Origin: Cognatilysobacter xinjiangensis
Lineage (GTDB): Bacteria; Pseudomonadota; Gammaproteobacteria; Xanthomonadales; Xanthomonadaceae
Assembly (NCBI RefSeq): GCF_014651995.1
Contig: NZ_BMXY01000001.1
Location: 1,302,001 to 1,366,000, forward strand
DNA: 64,000 bases
Reading direction: 5' to 3'
Made by a program: the position numbers and the translations under genes
Part shown: piece by piece, positions 11,673-22,790 of the stretch
Layout of the letters: every line of letters begins with the position of its first letter
Numbering within the stretch: the stretch's first letter is position 1
Notes under the pieces: generated by a model
What the model was told of the DNA's origin: nothing
Databases searched by the model: none
What the model saw: the letters and a program-made list of their open reading frames with translations, nothing else

Positions 11673-11854
11673 GTCGCGGGTGCGGTGTGCGTCCGCGCAG
11701 TGTGCGGTCGATGCGCGCCGCCAGCGACTCCAGCTGCTGCGCCAGCACGCCTTCGACCGCGGCTGCAAACGGCGCGGGATCGTCGGGCGCGTAGTCGACG
11801 GCGCGATAGCGCGGCGTGATCCGGGTGCGGCCATCCGCAAGTGCGCTTTTTCAT
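11654..11854 (-). pseudogene. small frameshifted gene remnant
   Basis: On the minus strand an ATG at 11852-11854 is followed by a run of five A (11847-11851 as T on the plus strand). One base fewer in that run would join the start to a frame reading SALADGRTRITPRYRAVDY and on through DDPAPFAAAVEGVLAQQLESLAARIDRTLRG. This has the composition and GC-rich third codon positions of a real protein, unlike the other frames. The frame has no canonical start of its own before an internal GTG at 11748. Either a decayed small gene or a homopolymer sequencing error would explain it. I do not recognise a family. The rest of the 228-bp gap holds a 7-bp hairpin at 11855-11874. Confidence 0.35.
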
Positions 11855-11900
11855 GGGCCGCCGGTGCGCGGCCCGGCGCCCATCGCGCGCTGTTCCTGCC

Positions 11901-13787
11901 TCAGGCGTCCAGTTCCGACCAGCGCGCGTACGCGGTATCGAGCTCCGCCTGCACCCGCGCGAGCTCGGCGTTGTGCGCGCTGATCGCCGCGGCGTCGCGG
12001 GAGTAGAAGCCGGGGTCGGACAGTGCTTCGGTCAGCTTCGCGACCTCGGCTTCCAGCGCCTCGATGCGGCCTGGCAGTGCCTCGAGTTCGCGCGTCTCCT
12101 TGTAGCTCAGCTTGCGCTTCGCGGGCGGGGGCGCAGCGGGCGGCGGCGTCGACGCCTGTGGCGCAGCCGCCTTTGCGGGCTCGCCGCGGAACGCACGCGC
12201 CTCGCCCTGCGGTCGCTGGCGCAGCCAGTCGGTGTAGCCACCGACGTACTCGCCGACGCGGCCCTCGCCTTCCATCACCAGCGTGGACGTAACCACGTTG
12301 TCGAGAAAATCGCGGTCATGGCTGACCAGCAGCAGCGTGCCGGCGTAGTCGCCGAGCAGCTCCTCCAGCAGCTCGAGCGTCTCGACGTCGAGGTCGTTGG
12401 TCGGTTCGTCCATCACCAGCAGGTTGGACGGTTGCGCGAACAGGCGCGCCAGCAGCAGGCGGTTGCGCTCGCCGCCGGAGAGCCGCGTGATCGGCGCGCG
12501 CGCACGTTCGGGCGTGAACAGGAAATCCTGCAGGTAGCCGATGACGTGCTTGCGCTTGCCGTTGATCTCGACGAACTCGCTGCCCTCCGCCACGTTCTCG
12601 ATCGCGTTCCAGCTTTCGTTGAGCGTCTGCCGGTACTGGTCGAAATAGGCGATCTGCAGGCCGCTGCCCAGGCGCACCTCGCCGCTGTCCGGCGTCAGCT
12701 CGCCCAGCAGCGTCTTCAGCAGCGTGGTCTTGCCGCTGCCGTTCGGGCCGATCAGGCCGATGCGGTCGCCCCGGAAGATGGTGGTTTCGAAGTCGCGCAG
12801 GATGCCGCGGCCGCCGAGCGTCACCGTGACGTTCTTCGCCTCGATGACCTTGCGGCCCGACGCGTCGCCCTGTGCGGCTTCCATGCGCACCTTGCCGGTG
12901 ACCTCACGACGCTGCGCGCGTTCGTCGCGCATGGCCTTCAGGCGGCGCACCCGGCCTTCGTCGCGTGTGCGGCGCGCCTTGATGCCCTGACGGATCCAGA
13001 CTTCCTCCTGCGCCAGCAGCTTGTCGAAGCGCGCGTTCTCCTGCGCCTCGGCGTGCAGGCGCTCCTCGCGGCGACGCAGGTAGTTGTCCCAGTCGCCCGG
13101 CCAGCTGGTGAGCGCGCCGCGGTCGATCTCGACGATGCGGGTGGCCAGCGCGCGCATGAAGCGGCGGTCGTGGGTGATGAAGACGAGCGTGCCGCGCCAG
13201 CTCTTGAGGAAGCCTTCCAGCCAGTCGATGGACTCGATGTCGAGATGGTTGGTCGGCTCGTCCAGCAGCAGCACGTCGGGCTGCGCGACCAGCGCGCGGG
13301 CCAGCATCACGCGGCGACGCATACCGCCGGAAAGGCCCGCGAACGGCCGGTCGCCGTCTAGCGAGAGGCGCGTCAGCGTCTCACCGACACGCTGCTCCAG
13401 CGTCCACGCGCCGAGTTCCTCGATGCGCGACTGCACCTCGGCCAGAGCGGTGCCATCGACCTCGGCCGCGTGGCTGAGATGGTGGAAGCGGGCGAGCAGC
13501 GCGCCCTGCTCGCCCAGGCCGCCAGCGACGACGTCGAACACGTCGCCCGCGGTGTCGGCCGGCACTTCCTGCTCCAGTCGGGAGACGCGCACGCCGTCCT
13601 CGTAGCGCAGCTCGCCATCGTCGGGCTGGAGGTCGCGCGAGATGAGCTTGAGCAACGTGGACTTGCCGGCGCCGTTGCGACCGATGATGGCGATGCGCTC
13701 GCCGGGTTCGATGGACAGGTCAACGTGGTCGAGCAGCAGCGGGCCGCCGACGCTGTAGTCGACGGACTGGAGGGTAATGAGGGGCAT
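11901..13787 (-). CDS. uup: Uup-type ABC-F ATPase
   Basis: This 628-residue cytosolic protein has two ABC domains joined by an ABC-F linker. The first has Walker A GRNGAGKST at residues 36-44, signature LSGGMRRR and Walker B LLLDEPTNHLD; the second has GPNGSGKTT, LSGGERNR and MDEPTNDLD. The linker between them is charged (EEVWIRQGIKARRTRDEGRV). After a Pro/Ala stretch, a C-terminal coiled-coil (LSYKETRELEALPGRIEALE onward) identifies the Uup branch, linked to ribosome rescue or assembly and to suppression of transposon excision. No membrane segments occur. It is transcribed towards yggX. Confidence 0.92.
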   Translation of the reverse strand: MPLITLQSVDYSVGGPLLLDHVDLSIEPGERIAIIGRNGAGKSTLLKLISRDLQPDDGELRYEDGVRVSRLEQEVPADTAGDVFDVVAGGLGEQGALLARFHHLSHAAEVDGTALAEVQSRIEELGAWTLEQRVGETLTRLSLDGDRPFAGLSGGMRRRVMLARALVAQPDVLLLDEPTNHLDIESIDWLEGFLKSWRGTLVFITHDRRFMRALATRIVEIDRGALTSWPGDWDNYLRRREERLHAEAQENARFDKLLAQEEVWIRQGIKARRTRDEGRVRRLKAMRDERAQRREVTGKVRMEAAQGDASGRKVIEAKNVTVTLGGRGILRDFETTIFRGDRIGLIGPNGSGKTTLLKTLLGELTPDSGEVRLGSGLQIAYFDQYRQTLNESWNAIENVAEGSEFVEINGKRKHVIGYLQDFLFTPERARAPITRLSGGERNRLLLARLFAQPSNLLVMDEPTNDLDVETLELLEELLGDYAGTLLLVSHDRDFLDNVVTSTLVMEGEGRVGEYVGGYTDWLRQRPQGEARAFRGEPAKAAAPQASTPPPAAPPPAKRKLSYKETRELEALPGRIEALEAEVAKLTEALSDPGFYSRDAAAISAHNAELARVQAELDTAYARWSELDA

Positions 13788-13822
13788 GCGCGCAGTTTAC
13801 GCGGCCGTGCACGCCGAGGGCC

Positions 13823-15385
13823 TCACGAGCTGCAGGACAGCATCGAGCAACCGGCCTTTTCGCGCGCCCAGTCGGGGCGTCGCGCGGCGAATTCCTCGCG
13901 GCCGGGCTGATCGTCGTACGGCCTTCGCATGACGTCGAGCAGTTCCGCGATGCCCGACGCATCGCCGGCCGTGGCGCGGTCGATCACCTGCTGCGCGAGG
14001 TAGTTGCGCAGCACGTAGCGCGGGTTGGCGCGGCGCATGACCTCGCGGCGTGCGGGATCTCCCACCGTGTCGGCGAGCCGCGCGGCGTAGCGCGACAGCC
14101 ACTCGCGCAGCCCGTCCTCGCCGATGCGCCGCTTGCCCTCGTCGTAGAACGCGGCGGCGAAGTCGTCCGGGCCGGCGGTGCCCGGGTCGACATCGCAGAG
14201 CGCGCGGAAGAACAGCGTCATGTCGACTTCGGTGGCCTTCATCCAGTCCTGCAGCGCGGTCATCAGCTCGAGGTCGCCGTCGCGGAATGCGCCCAGGCCG
14301 AGCTTGGCGACCGCGTTCCCGCGCTCGGTCCGCTCGTAGGCCTCGACGTAACGCGCCAGCCCCGCCTGTAGCGGCGCGACATCGCCGTCGAGCTGCGCGA
14401 GCGCGCCGGCGAGGCGCCCGAGGTTCCAGTAGGCAACGGCGGGCTGCTGGCCGAAGCGGTAGCGGCGGCGCTGGGCGTCGGTGGTGTTGGGCGTCCAGTC
14501 CGGGTCGTAGTCGTCGATCCAGCCGTAAGGGCCGTAATCGATGGTGAGCCCGAGGATCGACATGTTGTCGGTGTTCATCACCCCGTGGACGAAGCCCACG
14601 CGCATCCAGTGGCCGACCATTACGGCCGTGCGCTCGCAGACCTCGCCGAACCAGTCGCCGAGCGCGTTCGGGCCGTCGGCGTCGATATGGGGGAAGTCGC
14701 GGCGGATGCAGAAACGCACCAGCTTGTCGAGCAGCGGCACGTCGCCCCGCGACGGCGGCAGCTCGAAATGGCCGAAACGGATGAACGACGGCGCCACGCG
14801 GCAGACCACCGCACCCGGCTCGGGCGCGGCATGGCCGTCGTAGAACATATCGCGCACCACCGATTCGCCGGTGGCGACGAGGCTGAGCGCGCGCGTGGTC
14901 GGCACGCCGAGGTGGTGCATGGCCTCGCTGCAGAGGAACTCGCGGATCGACGAGCGCAGCACGGCGCGGCCGTCGGCGGTACGCGAATAGGGCGTGGGCC
15001 CGGCGCCCTTCAGCTGCAGCTCCCAGCGCTCACCGGCGGCGTTGACGACCTCGCCGAGCGTGATCGCGCGCCCGTCGCCCAGTTGGCCCGCCCAGTGGCC
15101 GAACTGGTGGCCGCCGTAGTTCGAGGCGTACGGCGCCATGTCCGACAGGATCGCGTTGCCACCGAACAGCCGTGCGAACTCGCGCGACGCTGCCTCGGCC
15201 TCGGTCAGGCCCAGCGCGTCCAGCATCTCCCGCGACACGGCCAGGACGCGCGGCGCCTCCACCGGCGTCGGCTCCACCTTCGACCACAGCGCCCCGTGCA
15301 CCTGCCGCACCCCCGGACCCTCGCGCGGGTCGCCCGGCAGCTCGCGCACGAAACGGTTGTCGAACTGCAGGTCGGCGAGGCTCAT
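13823..15385 (-). CDS. selO: protein adenylyltransferase SelO
   Basis: The 520-residue pseudokinase-fold enzyme transfers AMP to Ser/Thr/Tyr of target proteins during redox stress. Marks are [60 protein letters not shown] and the catalytic [20 protein letters not shown]. The C-terminus reads CSMLSCSS: the selenocysteine of eukaryotic SelO is Cys here, as in most bacteria. The start ATG at 15383-15385 opens [19 protein letters not shown], the conserved beginning. It is divergent from the helicase gene with a 176-bp spacer in which I see no convincing promoter. Confidence 0.94.
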   Translation of the reverse strand: MSLADLQFDNRFVRELPGDPREGPGVRQVHGALWSKVEPTPVEAPRVLAVSREMLDALGLTEAEAASREFARLFGGNAILSDMAPYASNYGGHQFGHWAGQLGDGRAITLGEVVNAAGERWELQLKGAGPTPYSRTADGRAVLRSSIREFLCSEAMHHLGVPTTRALSLVATGESVVRDMFYDGHAAPEPGAVVCRVAPSFIRFGHFELPPSRGDVPLLDKLVRFCIRRDFPHIDADGPNALGDWFGEVCERTAVMVGHWMRVGFVHGVMNTDNMSILGLTIDYGPYGWIDDYDPDWTPNTTDAQRRRYRFGQQPAVAYWNLGRLAGALAQLDGDVAPLQAGLARYVEAYERTERGNAVAKLGLGAFRDGDLELMTALQDWMKATEVDMTLFFRALCDVDPGTAGPDDFAAAFYDEGKRRIGEDGLREWLSRYAARLADTVGDPARREVMRRANPRYVLRNYLAQQVIDRATAGDASGIAELLDVMRRPYDDQPGREEFAARRPDWAREKAGCSMLSCSS

Positions 15386-15561
15386 GGTGGCTCGATGCAC
15401 GGCACGGACGCGCATCCTACGGGCCGCGACGTCATGCCTGTGCGGTCGTTTCCGGGCCGCGGCGATACGCGTCATCGCAGTGCTTGCACGGTGATCATGC
15501 AGGCGGGCGGGTAGACTGCCGCCCCTCCGACCGGCACGCCCGGCGCCGATATCCAGCTGCC

Positions 15562-17607
<2,046 letters not shown>

Positions 17608-17666
17608 CGCGGATCGGCGCGTTGCGTCGCGACACCGCGGCCGGCACGCGCCGTCGCACGGCCGCA

Positions 17667-17702
17667 CGAGAAAGGGCTGGCGAAATCGCCAGCCCTTTCT
17701 CG
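17667..17702. terminator. bidirectional intrinsic terminator between deaD and the PPOX gene
   Basis: A perfect 17-bp inverted repeat with a 2-nt centre runs from CGAGAAAGGGCTGGCGA to its complement. The A-run and T-run inside the stem (AAAGGG and CCCTTT) let it work in both directions. The plus side continues TTGTCGCTTT. It separates the convergent helicase and PPOX-fold genes. Confidence 0.85.
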
Positions 17703-17745
17703 TTGTCGCTTTCCGCGGATGTAGTGGCGATCGCCGCCGCGCGCG

Positions 17746-18270
17746 TTACTGCAGGTTGATGCGCTGGTTGTCGCTGAGCGCGCCGGGGTCCTTGGTCACC
17801 GCCGTCATCAGGAAGTGCAGCGCCTTGCCGGCGAGCGTGCCCGGGCCGTCCCAGTACTCCGCGCTCTGCGCCTCGACGCGGATCAGGCAGACGTTCGGGT
17901 CGTCCTTGCCGTCCTTGAAGTACACGCCCATGCCCGGCTTCCAGCGACGCTCGATCTCGGCGCGGTCGCGCACGATCGAGCCGCGGCCCGAGATGGAGAT
18001 GTAGGTGCCGTTGTCCTTCGAGGCGAAGGCCACGTTGACCTGCGGGTTCGCCTCGATCTCGCGCACCTTCTCGCTGTCGAGGCCGGTGGCGAACCACAGG
18101 TCGCCGTCGAATTCGATCTCCGCCACGCCCAGCGGGCGGCTCAGCAGGCGCCCGTCCTCGCCCTGCGTGGTGAGCATCGCCACATGCAGGCCCTTGGCCA
18201 GCTCGCGCAGCTTCTCGATGTTGTCGTCGCGGTCCGGCGCCGCGGTGCGCATGTCGTCACGCATGTCCAT
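17746..18270 (-). CDS. pyridoxamine 5'-phosphate oxidase-fold (general stress protein 26-like)
   Basis: The protein has 174 residues from the ATG at 18268-18270, chosen because AGGAG lies 6 bases upstream. It shows the flavin-reductase-like split barrel of the general stress protein 26 group: HVAMLTTQGEDGRLLSRPLG, LWFATGLDSEKVREIEANPQ and TYISISGRGSIVRDRAEI. The family binds FMN or F420-like cofactors; the substrate here is unknown and a true PdxH role is unlikely because the PLP-site signature is absent. It has no signal peptide. It converges with deaD. Confidence 0.82.
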   Translation of the reverse strand: MDMRDDMRTAAPDRDDNIEKLRELAKGLHVAMLTTQGEDGRLLSRPLGVAEIEFDGDLWFATGLDSEKVREIEANPQVNVAFASKDNGTYISISGRGSIVRDRAEIERRWKPGMGVYFKDGKDDPNVCLIRVEAQSAEYWDGPGTLAGKALHFLMTAVTKDPGALSDNQRINLQ

Positions 18271-18352
18271 CTCGTCTCCTCGGGATTGCGGCCTCGCCGC
18301 TTGCCACAAGGGGACCTCATCGACCGCCGACGCGGAGTGAAACGCCGGTGAG

Positions 18353-19102
18353 TCAGGCGGCGTCGTCGACCAGGGGCGACAGGTCGGGGGCCAACGCGAC
18401 GCGGCCGTCGAAGACGAAACAGCGGCCATCAAAGCCGAAGCCGCCGACGCGCTCGAAGTAGCCCAGGATGCCGCCGTCGAGCTGCAGCACGTTGTCCATG
18501 CCGTCGCCCTGCAGCCAGATCGCCGCCTTCTCGCAGCGGATGCCGCCCGTGCAGAAGCTCACCACGGTGGCGTCGGCCAGGCCCTCGCGATGCGGCGCCA
18601 GCGCCGCCGGCAGGTCGGTGAAGTTGTCGATCGGCAGCGTCAGCGCGTTCTCGAACGTGCCGTAGCCGTATTCCTCGCGGTTGCGGGTGTCCAGCAATAT
18701 GAGGCGGCGGCCGGCGTCGTCATGGCCCTGCGCGATCCAGCGCGCGAGCGTCGGCGGATCCACTGCCGGCGCGCGGGCGTCCAGCGGCGCGGTGCCGTCG
18801 CGGCGGAAGGTGATGATCTCGGGCTTGACCTTGCACTTCAGGCGGCCGAACGGCTGCGCACGGCTCCAGCTGCGCTTGACCTCCAGCCCGTCGAAGCGCG
18901 CATCGGCACGCAGTACGTCGAGCACCGCCTCCACCGCCGGCTCGTTGCCGGCGAGGAACAGGTTCACGCCCTCGGGCGCGACCAGGATCGTGCCTCGAAC
19001 GTCACCCGCCTCGGCGGCGGCCTGAAGCGATGCGGCGAGCGCATCGGGGGCGTCGACGGTGGCGAAGTGGTAGGCGGCGATGTTCAGGAGCATGCGCGCC
19101 AT
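18353..19102 (-). CDS. trhO: tRNA uridine(34) hydroxylase TrhO (YceA family)
   Basis: The 249-residue protein has an N-terminal acylphosphatase-like domain (LNIAAYHFATVD, GTILVAPEGVNLFLAG) and a rhodanese domain with the diagnostic loop CTGGIRCEKA, placing Cys at residues 184 and 190. TrhO makes 5-hydroxyuridine at the wobble position of several tRNAs using oxygen. It lacks the Cys-rich zinc-like C-terminal tail of E. coli YceA, so it is a short form. KPEIITFRRDG and LLDTRNREEY match the family. The start ATG at 19100-19102 is followed nine bases later by another in-frame ATG. Confidence 0.88.
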   Translation of the reverse strand: MARMLLNIAAYHFATVDAPDALAASLQAAAEAGDVRGTILVAPEGVNLFLAGNEPAVEAVLDVLRADARFDGLEVKRSWSRAQPFGRLKCKVKPEIITFRRDGTAPLDARAPAVDPPTLARWIAQGHDDAGRRLILLDTRNREEYGYGTFENALTLPIDNFTDLPAALAPHREGLADATVVSFCTGGIRCEKAAIWLQGDGMDNVLQLDGGILGYFERVGGFGFDGRCFVFDGRVALAPDLSPLVDDAA

Positions 19103-19147
19103 TGTACGGAGCGGCCGCGCCGCCCCATCCCCGACGCGGGACCGCGT

Positions 19148-19495
19148 TCAGGCGGGGACGAGCGCGGCCAGATGCGGCAGCGGCTGCGGGCTGGCGACGA
19201 AGGTCGCGCCGTTGTGCTCCTGCTTGAACACGAAGCCGTGCGTCATCTGCAGGTCGTCGGGTACCCAGAACACGCGCGGTTCAAGGCGGAAGCCGCCTTC
19301 CCAGCCCGCGGCCAGCGCGGCTTCCTTCGCCGACTCCCAGCTTTTCAGGAAGGCGATGGACGAGGACGTATCGAGGCCCTCGCGCGGGTCGCTGCCCTCG
19401 CAGGGCACCGCCGCCACCTCCAGCGTCTCGCGCACGGTGCGCAGCTGGTGCCAGCCGTAGTCGATCGGCCCGATGGAATAGACGTGCCAGTTCAT
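19148..19495 (-). CDS. conserved hypothetical protein
   Basis: The 115-residue soluble protein starts MNWHVYSIGPIDYGWHQLRT and has no signal peptide or membrane segment. Aromatic residues are frequent (Trp in GWHQL, SWESA, GWEGG and FWVPDD). I do not recognise a family. Coding is supported by composition, by a normal ATG, and by tight packing between trhO and the small membrane protein gene on the same strand. It may be transcribed with its neighbours. Confidence 0.7.
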   Translation of the reverse strand: MNWHVYSIGPIDYGWHQLRTVRETLEVAAVPCEGSDPREGLDTSSSIAFLKSWESAKEAALAAGWEGGFRLEPRVFWVPDDLQMTHGFVFKQEHNGATFVASPQPLPHLAALVPA

Positions 19496-19526
19496 GTGCG
19501 GTCCCCCACCGCGTTCGTTACAGGCG

Positions 19527-19679
19527 TCAGCCCGGCAGCGGCAGGCCGAGGTGCGGCGCGGCGATCCAGTAGATCGCGCCGATCACCACGGCCCACAGCA
19601 GCAGGCGGACGAGCAGCCCCACGGCCTTGTACGCGAGGTACAGCCCGAGGATGACGACGAGTATCGCGATCCAGCTCAT
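19527..19679 (-). CDS. small membrane protein, 50 residues
   Basis: The minus-strand ATG at 19677-19679 opens a 50-residue frame ending in TGA at 19527-19529. The protein starts MSWIAILVVILGLYLAYKAV and continues through a second hydrophobic stretch (LLLWAVVIGAIYWIA) to a short PHLGLPLPG tail. A single Arg-containing break near residue 26 suggests one long or two short membrane helices. Small proteins of this kind are common in Xanthomonadaceae genomes but usually unnamed. It lies 31 bp upstream of the hypothetical gene at 19148-19495. The function is unknown. Confidence 0.65.
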   Translation of the reverse strand: MSWIAILVVILGLYLAYKAVGLLVRLLLWAVVIGAIYWIAAPHLGLPLPG

Positions 19680-19731
19680 GCACGGTTCCGGTCAGGGGCA
19701 ACGCAGCATAGACGGCGCGCGGCCGTCGCAC

Positions 19732-21360
19732 TCATGACTTTGGTACCGGTGCGAGGCGCAGGTCGTGGAAATCGAAGCTGAAGTCGGTCATCGGCGACAC
19801 CGACTGCATGCGCACGCCGCGGATCGCGCCGTCGTGGTCGAGGTCGAAGTCGACGAACGCATCCGCGTTGAGCCAGCGCTGGTCCCAGCGCACGATGAAG
19901 CTGTCGTGCTGCCAGTGCTCCAGCCGGCCGACCAGCTCGGGGGTCCTGGTGAAGCGCATGCGCAGGCCGTTGCCGGCGGGCTCGATGACCACGTCGCCGT
20001 ACCAGGGGTCGCGGTAGGTGCCGGCGTAGCCCGTGAGCGGCAGCGACGTCTTGGACTTCGCGTCGCGCTTGGCCAGGTGCTTCTTCCAGCTCTCGTCCGC
20101 GTCGCCGCGCTGCTTGTCCAGCGCCTTGCCGTAGGCCGCCACCCAGTCGGTCTTCGGCGCGCCGGTGTAGGCGTCCAGAACGCGGTAGGTGATCGCATTG
20201 AACGCGCCACCGGACTCCGCATTCGTGAGCACGACCACGCCCACGCCGAGGCTCGGCACCATGGTCACCTTCGAAACCATGCCCGGCCAGCCGCCGGTGT
20301 GCCAGACCAGCTTGTGCCCGCGGTAGTCCGACAGGAACCAGCCCTCGCCGTAGCCGGCGAAATTCGGGGTCAGCGGAGCGAGCTCGGGTACCGTCGGCCG
20401 CGAGACGGGAATCGGCGTTACCAGCTGCCACATGCCCTGGTGGCGCTTCTCGCTGACGAGGCGGCGGGCGTTCGCCCCCTCGCCCTCGATTACGCCGCCC
20501 GCCAGCTGCACCTGCATCCAGCGCGCCATGTCGTGCACGCTCGAATACATGCCGCCGGCGCCGGCGACGTTCGACCAGGTCATCGGCGCGGCCAGCGGGC
20601 GCACGTCCTTGAAGTCGATCGGCGCGTGGCCGATCGCGACCTCGTCGCCGGGCTTGAGGAAATCCGAGTTGTAGCGCGTCTCGTCCATGCCCAGCGGATC
20701 GAGGATGCGTGACTGCAGGAAGCTGCGGAAATCCTGCCCCGACACGTGCTCGACCACCTGCTGCGCGACGCCGAACAGGATGTTGTCGTAGGCGTACTGG
20801 CTGCGGAATCCGCCGGTGATCGGCACGTCCTTGAGGCGGCGCGCGACTTCCTCGCCGCTGTAGGTGGTGCCCGGCCAGTACAGCAGGTCGCCCGCGCCGA
20901 GGCCGAGGCCAGAACGGTGCGCCAGCAGGTCGCGGATGCGCATCTCGCGGGTGACGTACGGATCGGACATGCGGAACCACGGCAGGTGGTCGATCACGCG
21001 GTCGTCGAGCGAGAGCTTGCCGTCGTCCGCCAGCATCGAAATCGCCGTCGCGGTGAATGCCTTGGTGTTCGACGCGATCGCGAAGCGCGTGTGCGCGGTC
21101 ACCGCGCCGGGCTTGCCCATCTCGCGCAGGCCCCAGCCCTTCTCCAGCACGATGCGGCCGTCCTTGACGATGGCGACGGCGATGCCGGGCACATCGAATC
21201 GCTGGCGCGTGCCCTCGACGAAGGCGTCGAGGTCGGCGAGTTGCGCGGGCAGCGCGTCGCGCGCGGCTTCCGCAGGCAGGGCCTGCTCGACCTGCGCATG
21301 GACGGGCGCGACGAGCAGCAGCGGGAGGGCGAGCAGGCAGGCGGAAAGACGTGGCGTCAT
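19732..21360 (-). CDS. exported serine hydrolase, class C beta-lactamase fold
   Basis: The 542-residue protein has a Sec signal (residues 1-22, ending VHAQ). The penicillin-binding/beta-lactamase fold shows S97-x-x-K100 in ASNTK and Y190-x-N192 in YAYDN. The extra C-terminal 110-120 residues, after the catalytic domain, resemble the DUF3471 beta-barrel found in many such hydrolases. These proteins act in the periplasm on peptides or esters; true beta-lactamase activity cannot be inferred. Residues DLLAHRSGLGLGAGDLL and the GMVSKVTMVPSLGVGVVVLT strand match the family. It is divergent from the BaiN-type gene. Confidence 0.9.
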   Translation of the reverse strand: MTPRLSACLLALPLLLVAPVHAQVEQALPAEAARDALPAQLADLDAFVEGTRQRFDVPGIAVAIVKDGRIVLEKGWGLREMGKPGAVTAHTRFAIASNTKAFTATAISMLADDGKLSLDDRVIDHLPWFRMSDPYVTREMRIRDLLAHRSGLGLGAGDLLYWPGTTYSGEEVARRLKDVPITGGFRSQYAYDNILFGVAQQVVEHVSGQDFRSFLQSRILDPLGMDETRYNSDFLKPGDEVAIGHAPIDFKDVRPLAAPMTWSNVAGAGGMYSSVHDMARWMQVQLAGGVIEGEGANARRLVSEKRHQGMWQLVTPIPVSRPTVPELAPLTPNFAGYGEGWFLSDYRGHKLVWHTGGWPGMVSKVTMVPSLGVGVVVLTNAESGGAFNAITYRVLDAYTGAPKTDWVAAYGKALDKQRGDADESWKKHLAKRDAKSKTSLPLTGYAGTYRDPWYGDVVIEPAGNGLRMRFTRTPELVGRLEHWQHDSFIVRWDQRWLNADAFVDFDLDHDGAIRGVRMQSVSPMTDFSFDFHDLRLAPVPKS

Positions 21361-21437
21361 CGAGGTCGTGTCGTCGTTCGAAGCGCCGACGATACCGTGC
21401 GGACGGCCGGTGCAGGCATGCTGTGCGGCCCGAATCG

Positions 21438-22691
21438 ATGTCCCGTGCCATGTCGCCGCCCCGTTCCGAACTCCCCGGCCTCGCCATCGTCGGCGGTGGG
21501 CCCGCCGGCCTGATCGCGGCCGAGGTCGCGCGCGCCGCGGGCGTCGAGGTCGAACTGTTCGATGCCAAGGGCTCCGTGGGCCGCAAGTTCCTGATCGCCG
21601 GCAAGGGCGGCCTCAACCTCACGCACTCCGAGCCGCGCCCCGCGTTCGACGCGCGCTACAGGGAACGTGCGCGGGAGGTCGGGCGCTGGCTGGACGATTT
21701 CGATGCCGACGCGCTGCGCGACTGGGCGCGCGGGCTCGGCGTGGAGACCTTCGTCGGCACCTCGGGCCGCGTGTTTCCCACCGACCTCAAGGCCGCGCCG
21801 CTGCTGCGCGGCTGGGTGCGGCGCCTGCGCGAAGCCGGCGTGCGTTTCCACGTGCAGCATCGCTGGACGGGCTGGGCCGACGACGGCGCGCTTCGCTTCG
21901 ATACGCCCGATGGCGAGCGCGAATACGCCGCGCGCGCCAGCCTGTTCGCGCTCGGCGGCGCCAGCTGGCCGGAGCTCGGCTCCGACGGCGCGTGGGTCGT
22001 ACGGTTTCGCGACGCTGGCATCGACGTGACGACGCTGCGTCCATCCAACTGCGGATTCGACGTCGCCTGGACGCCGCACTTCGCCCAGCGCTTCGCGGGT
22101 GCGCCGCTCAAACCGGTGATCGCGCACTGGACGGACGCGAGCGGCATCGAGCGCGCGCTGCAGGGCGAATGCGTGGTGAGTGCGGCGGGCGTCGAAGGCA
22201 GCCTCGTCTACGCGATGTCGGCCGACCTGCGCGAGTCCATCGACCGCGACGGCCACGCCCTGCTCCAGCTCGACCTCGTGCCTGGCCGCGACGAGGCCAT
22301 GCTGCGCGCCGCGCTGGCCCGTCCACGCGGCGGGCGCAGCCTGTCGGACCATTTGCGTCGCGCGGCCGGCGTGCACGGCGTACGCGCCGGCCTGCTGCAC
22401 GAGGCGCTCGGCCATCCGCTCACCGACGACCCGGTGCGCCTGGCCTCGGCACTCAAGCGCCTGCCGTTGCGACTCGTCGCGCCGCGCCCCATCGACGAGG
22501 CGATCAGCTCGGCCGGCGGCGTCCGCCTCGAAGCGCTCGACGACGGCCTGATGCTGCGCCAGCGCCCGGGCACGTTCGTCGCCGGCGAGATGCTCGACTG
22601 GGAAGCGCCCACGGGCGGCTATCTGCTCACGGCCTGTTTCGCGAGCGGGCTGCGGGCAGGACGCGCGGCGGTCCGGCACCTTCGCGCGTGA
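21438..22691 (+). CDS. BaiN/HI0933-type NAD(P)/FAD-dependent oxidoreductase
   Basis: The protein has about 417 residues. The dinucleotide-binding motif GGGPAGL lies near residue 19, followed by GKGGLNLTHSEPRPAF, which is typical of the HI0933/YhiN (TIGR03862-like) flavoproteins. A second conserved block near the C-terminus reads AGEMLDWEAPTGGYLLTACF. The reactions of most members are unknown. Two starts are possible, at 21438 and 21450, and neither has a clear ribosome-binding site; the first is given. The gene is divergent from the serine hydrolase with a 77-bp gap. Confidence 0.85.
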   Translation: MSRAMSPPRSELPGLAIVGGGPAGLIAAEVARAAGVEVELFDAKGSVGRKFLIAGKGGLNLTHSEPRPAFDARYRERAREVGRWLDDFDADALRDWARGLGVETFVGTSGRVFPTDLKAAPLLRGWVRRLREAGVRFHVQHRWTGWADDGALRFDTPDGEREYAARASLFALGGASWPELGSDGAWVVRFRDAGIDVTTLRPSNCGFDVAWTPHFAQRFAGAPLKPVIAHWTDASGIERALQGECVVSAAGVEGSLVYAMSADLRESIDRDGHALLQLDLVPGRDEAMLRAALARPRGGRSLSDHLRRAAGVHGVRAGLLHEALGHPLTDDPVRLASALKRLPLRLVAPRPIDEAISSAGGVRLEALDDGLMLRQRPGTFVAGEMLDWEAPTGGYLLTACFASGLRAGRAAVRHLRA

Positions 22692-22790
22692 AGCCCTCAA
22701 GGAAGCGCGGCGCCTGCCGTTAGCACGTTCGGAGGGCCGATCACGACGCCCACGGCATACGCGCGCCGCACTCGCGCCAGGACATACGAC

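Noticed and set aside
11855-11874. 7-bp hairpin as terminator of uup or yggX
   Set aside because: The T-run lies before the hairpin on the plus strand and no U-run follows it on the minus strand.
17746-18270. PdxH (pyridoxamine phosphate oxidase)
   Set aside because: It has the fold but lacks the PdxH signature and is shorter; it fits the general stress protein 26 group better.
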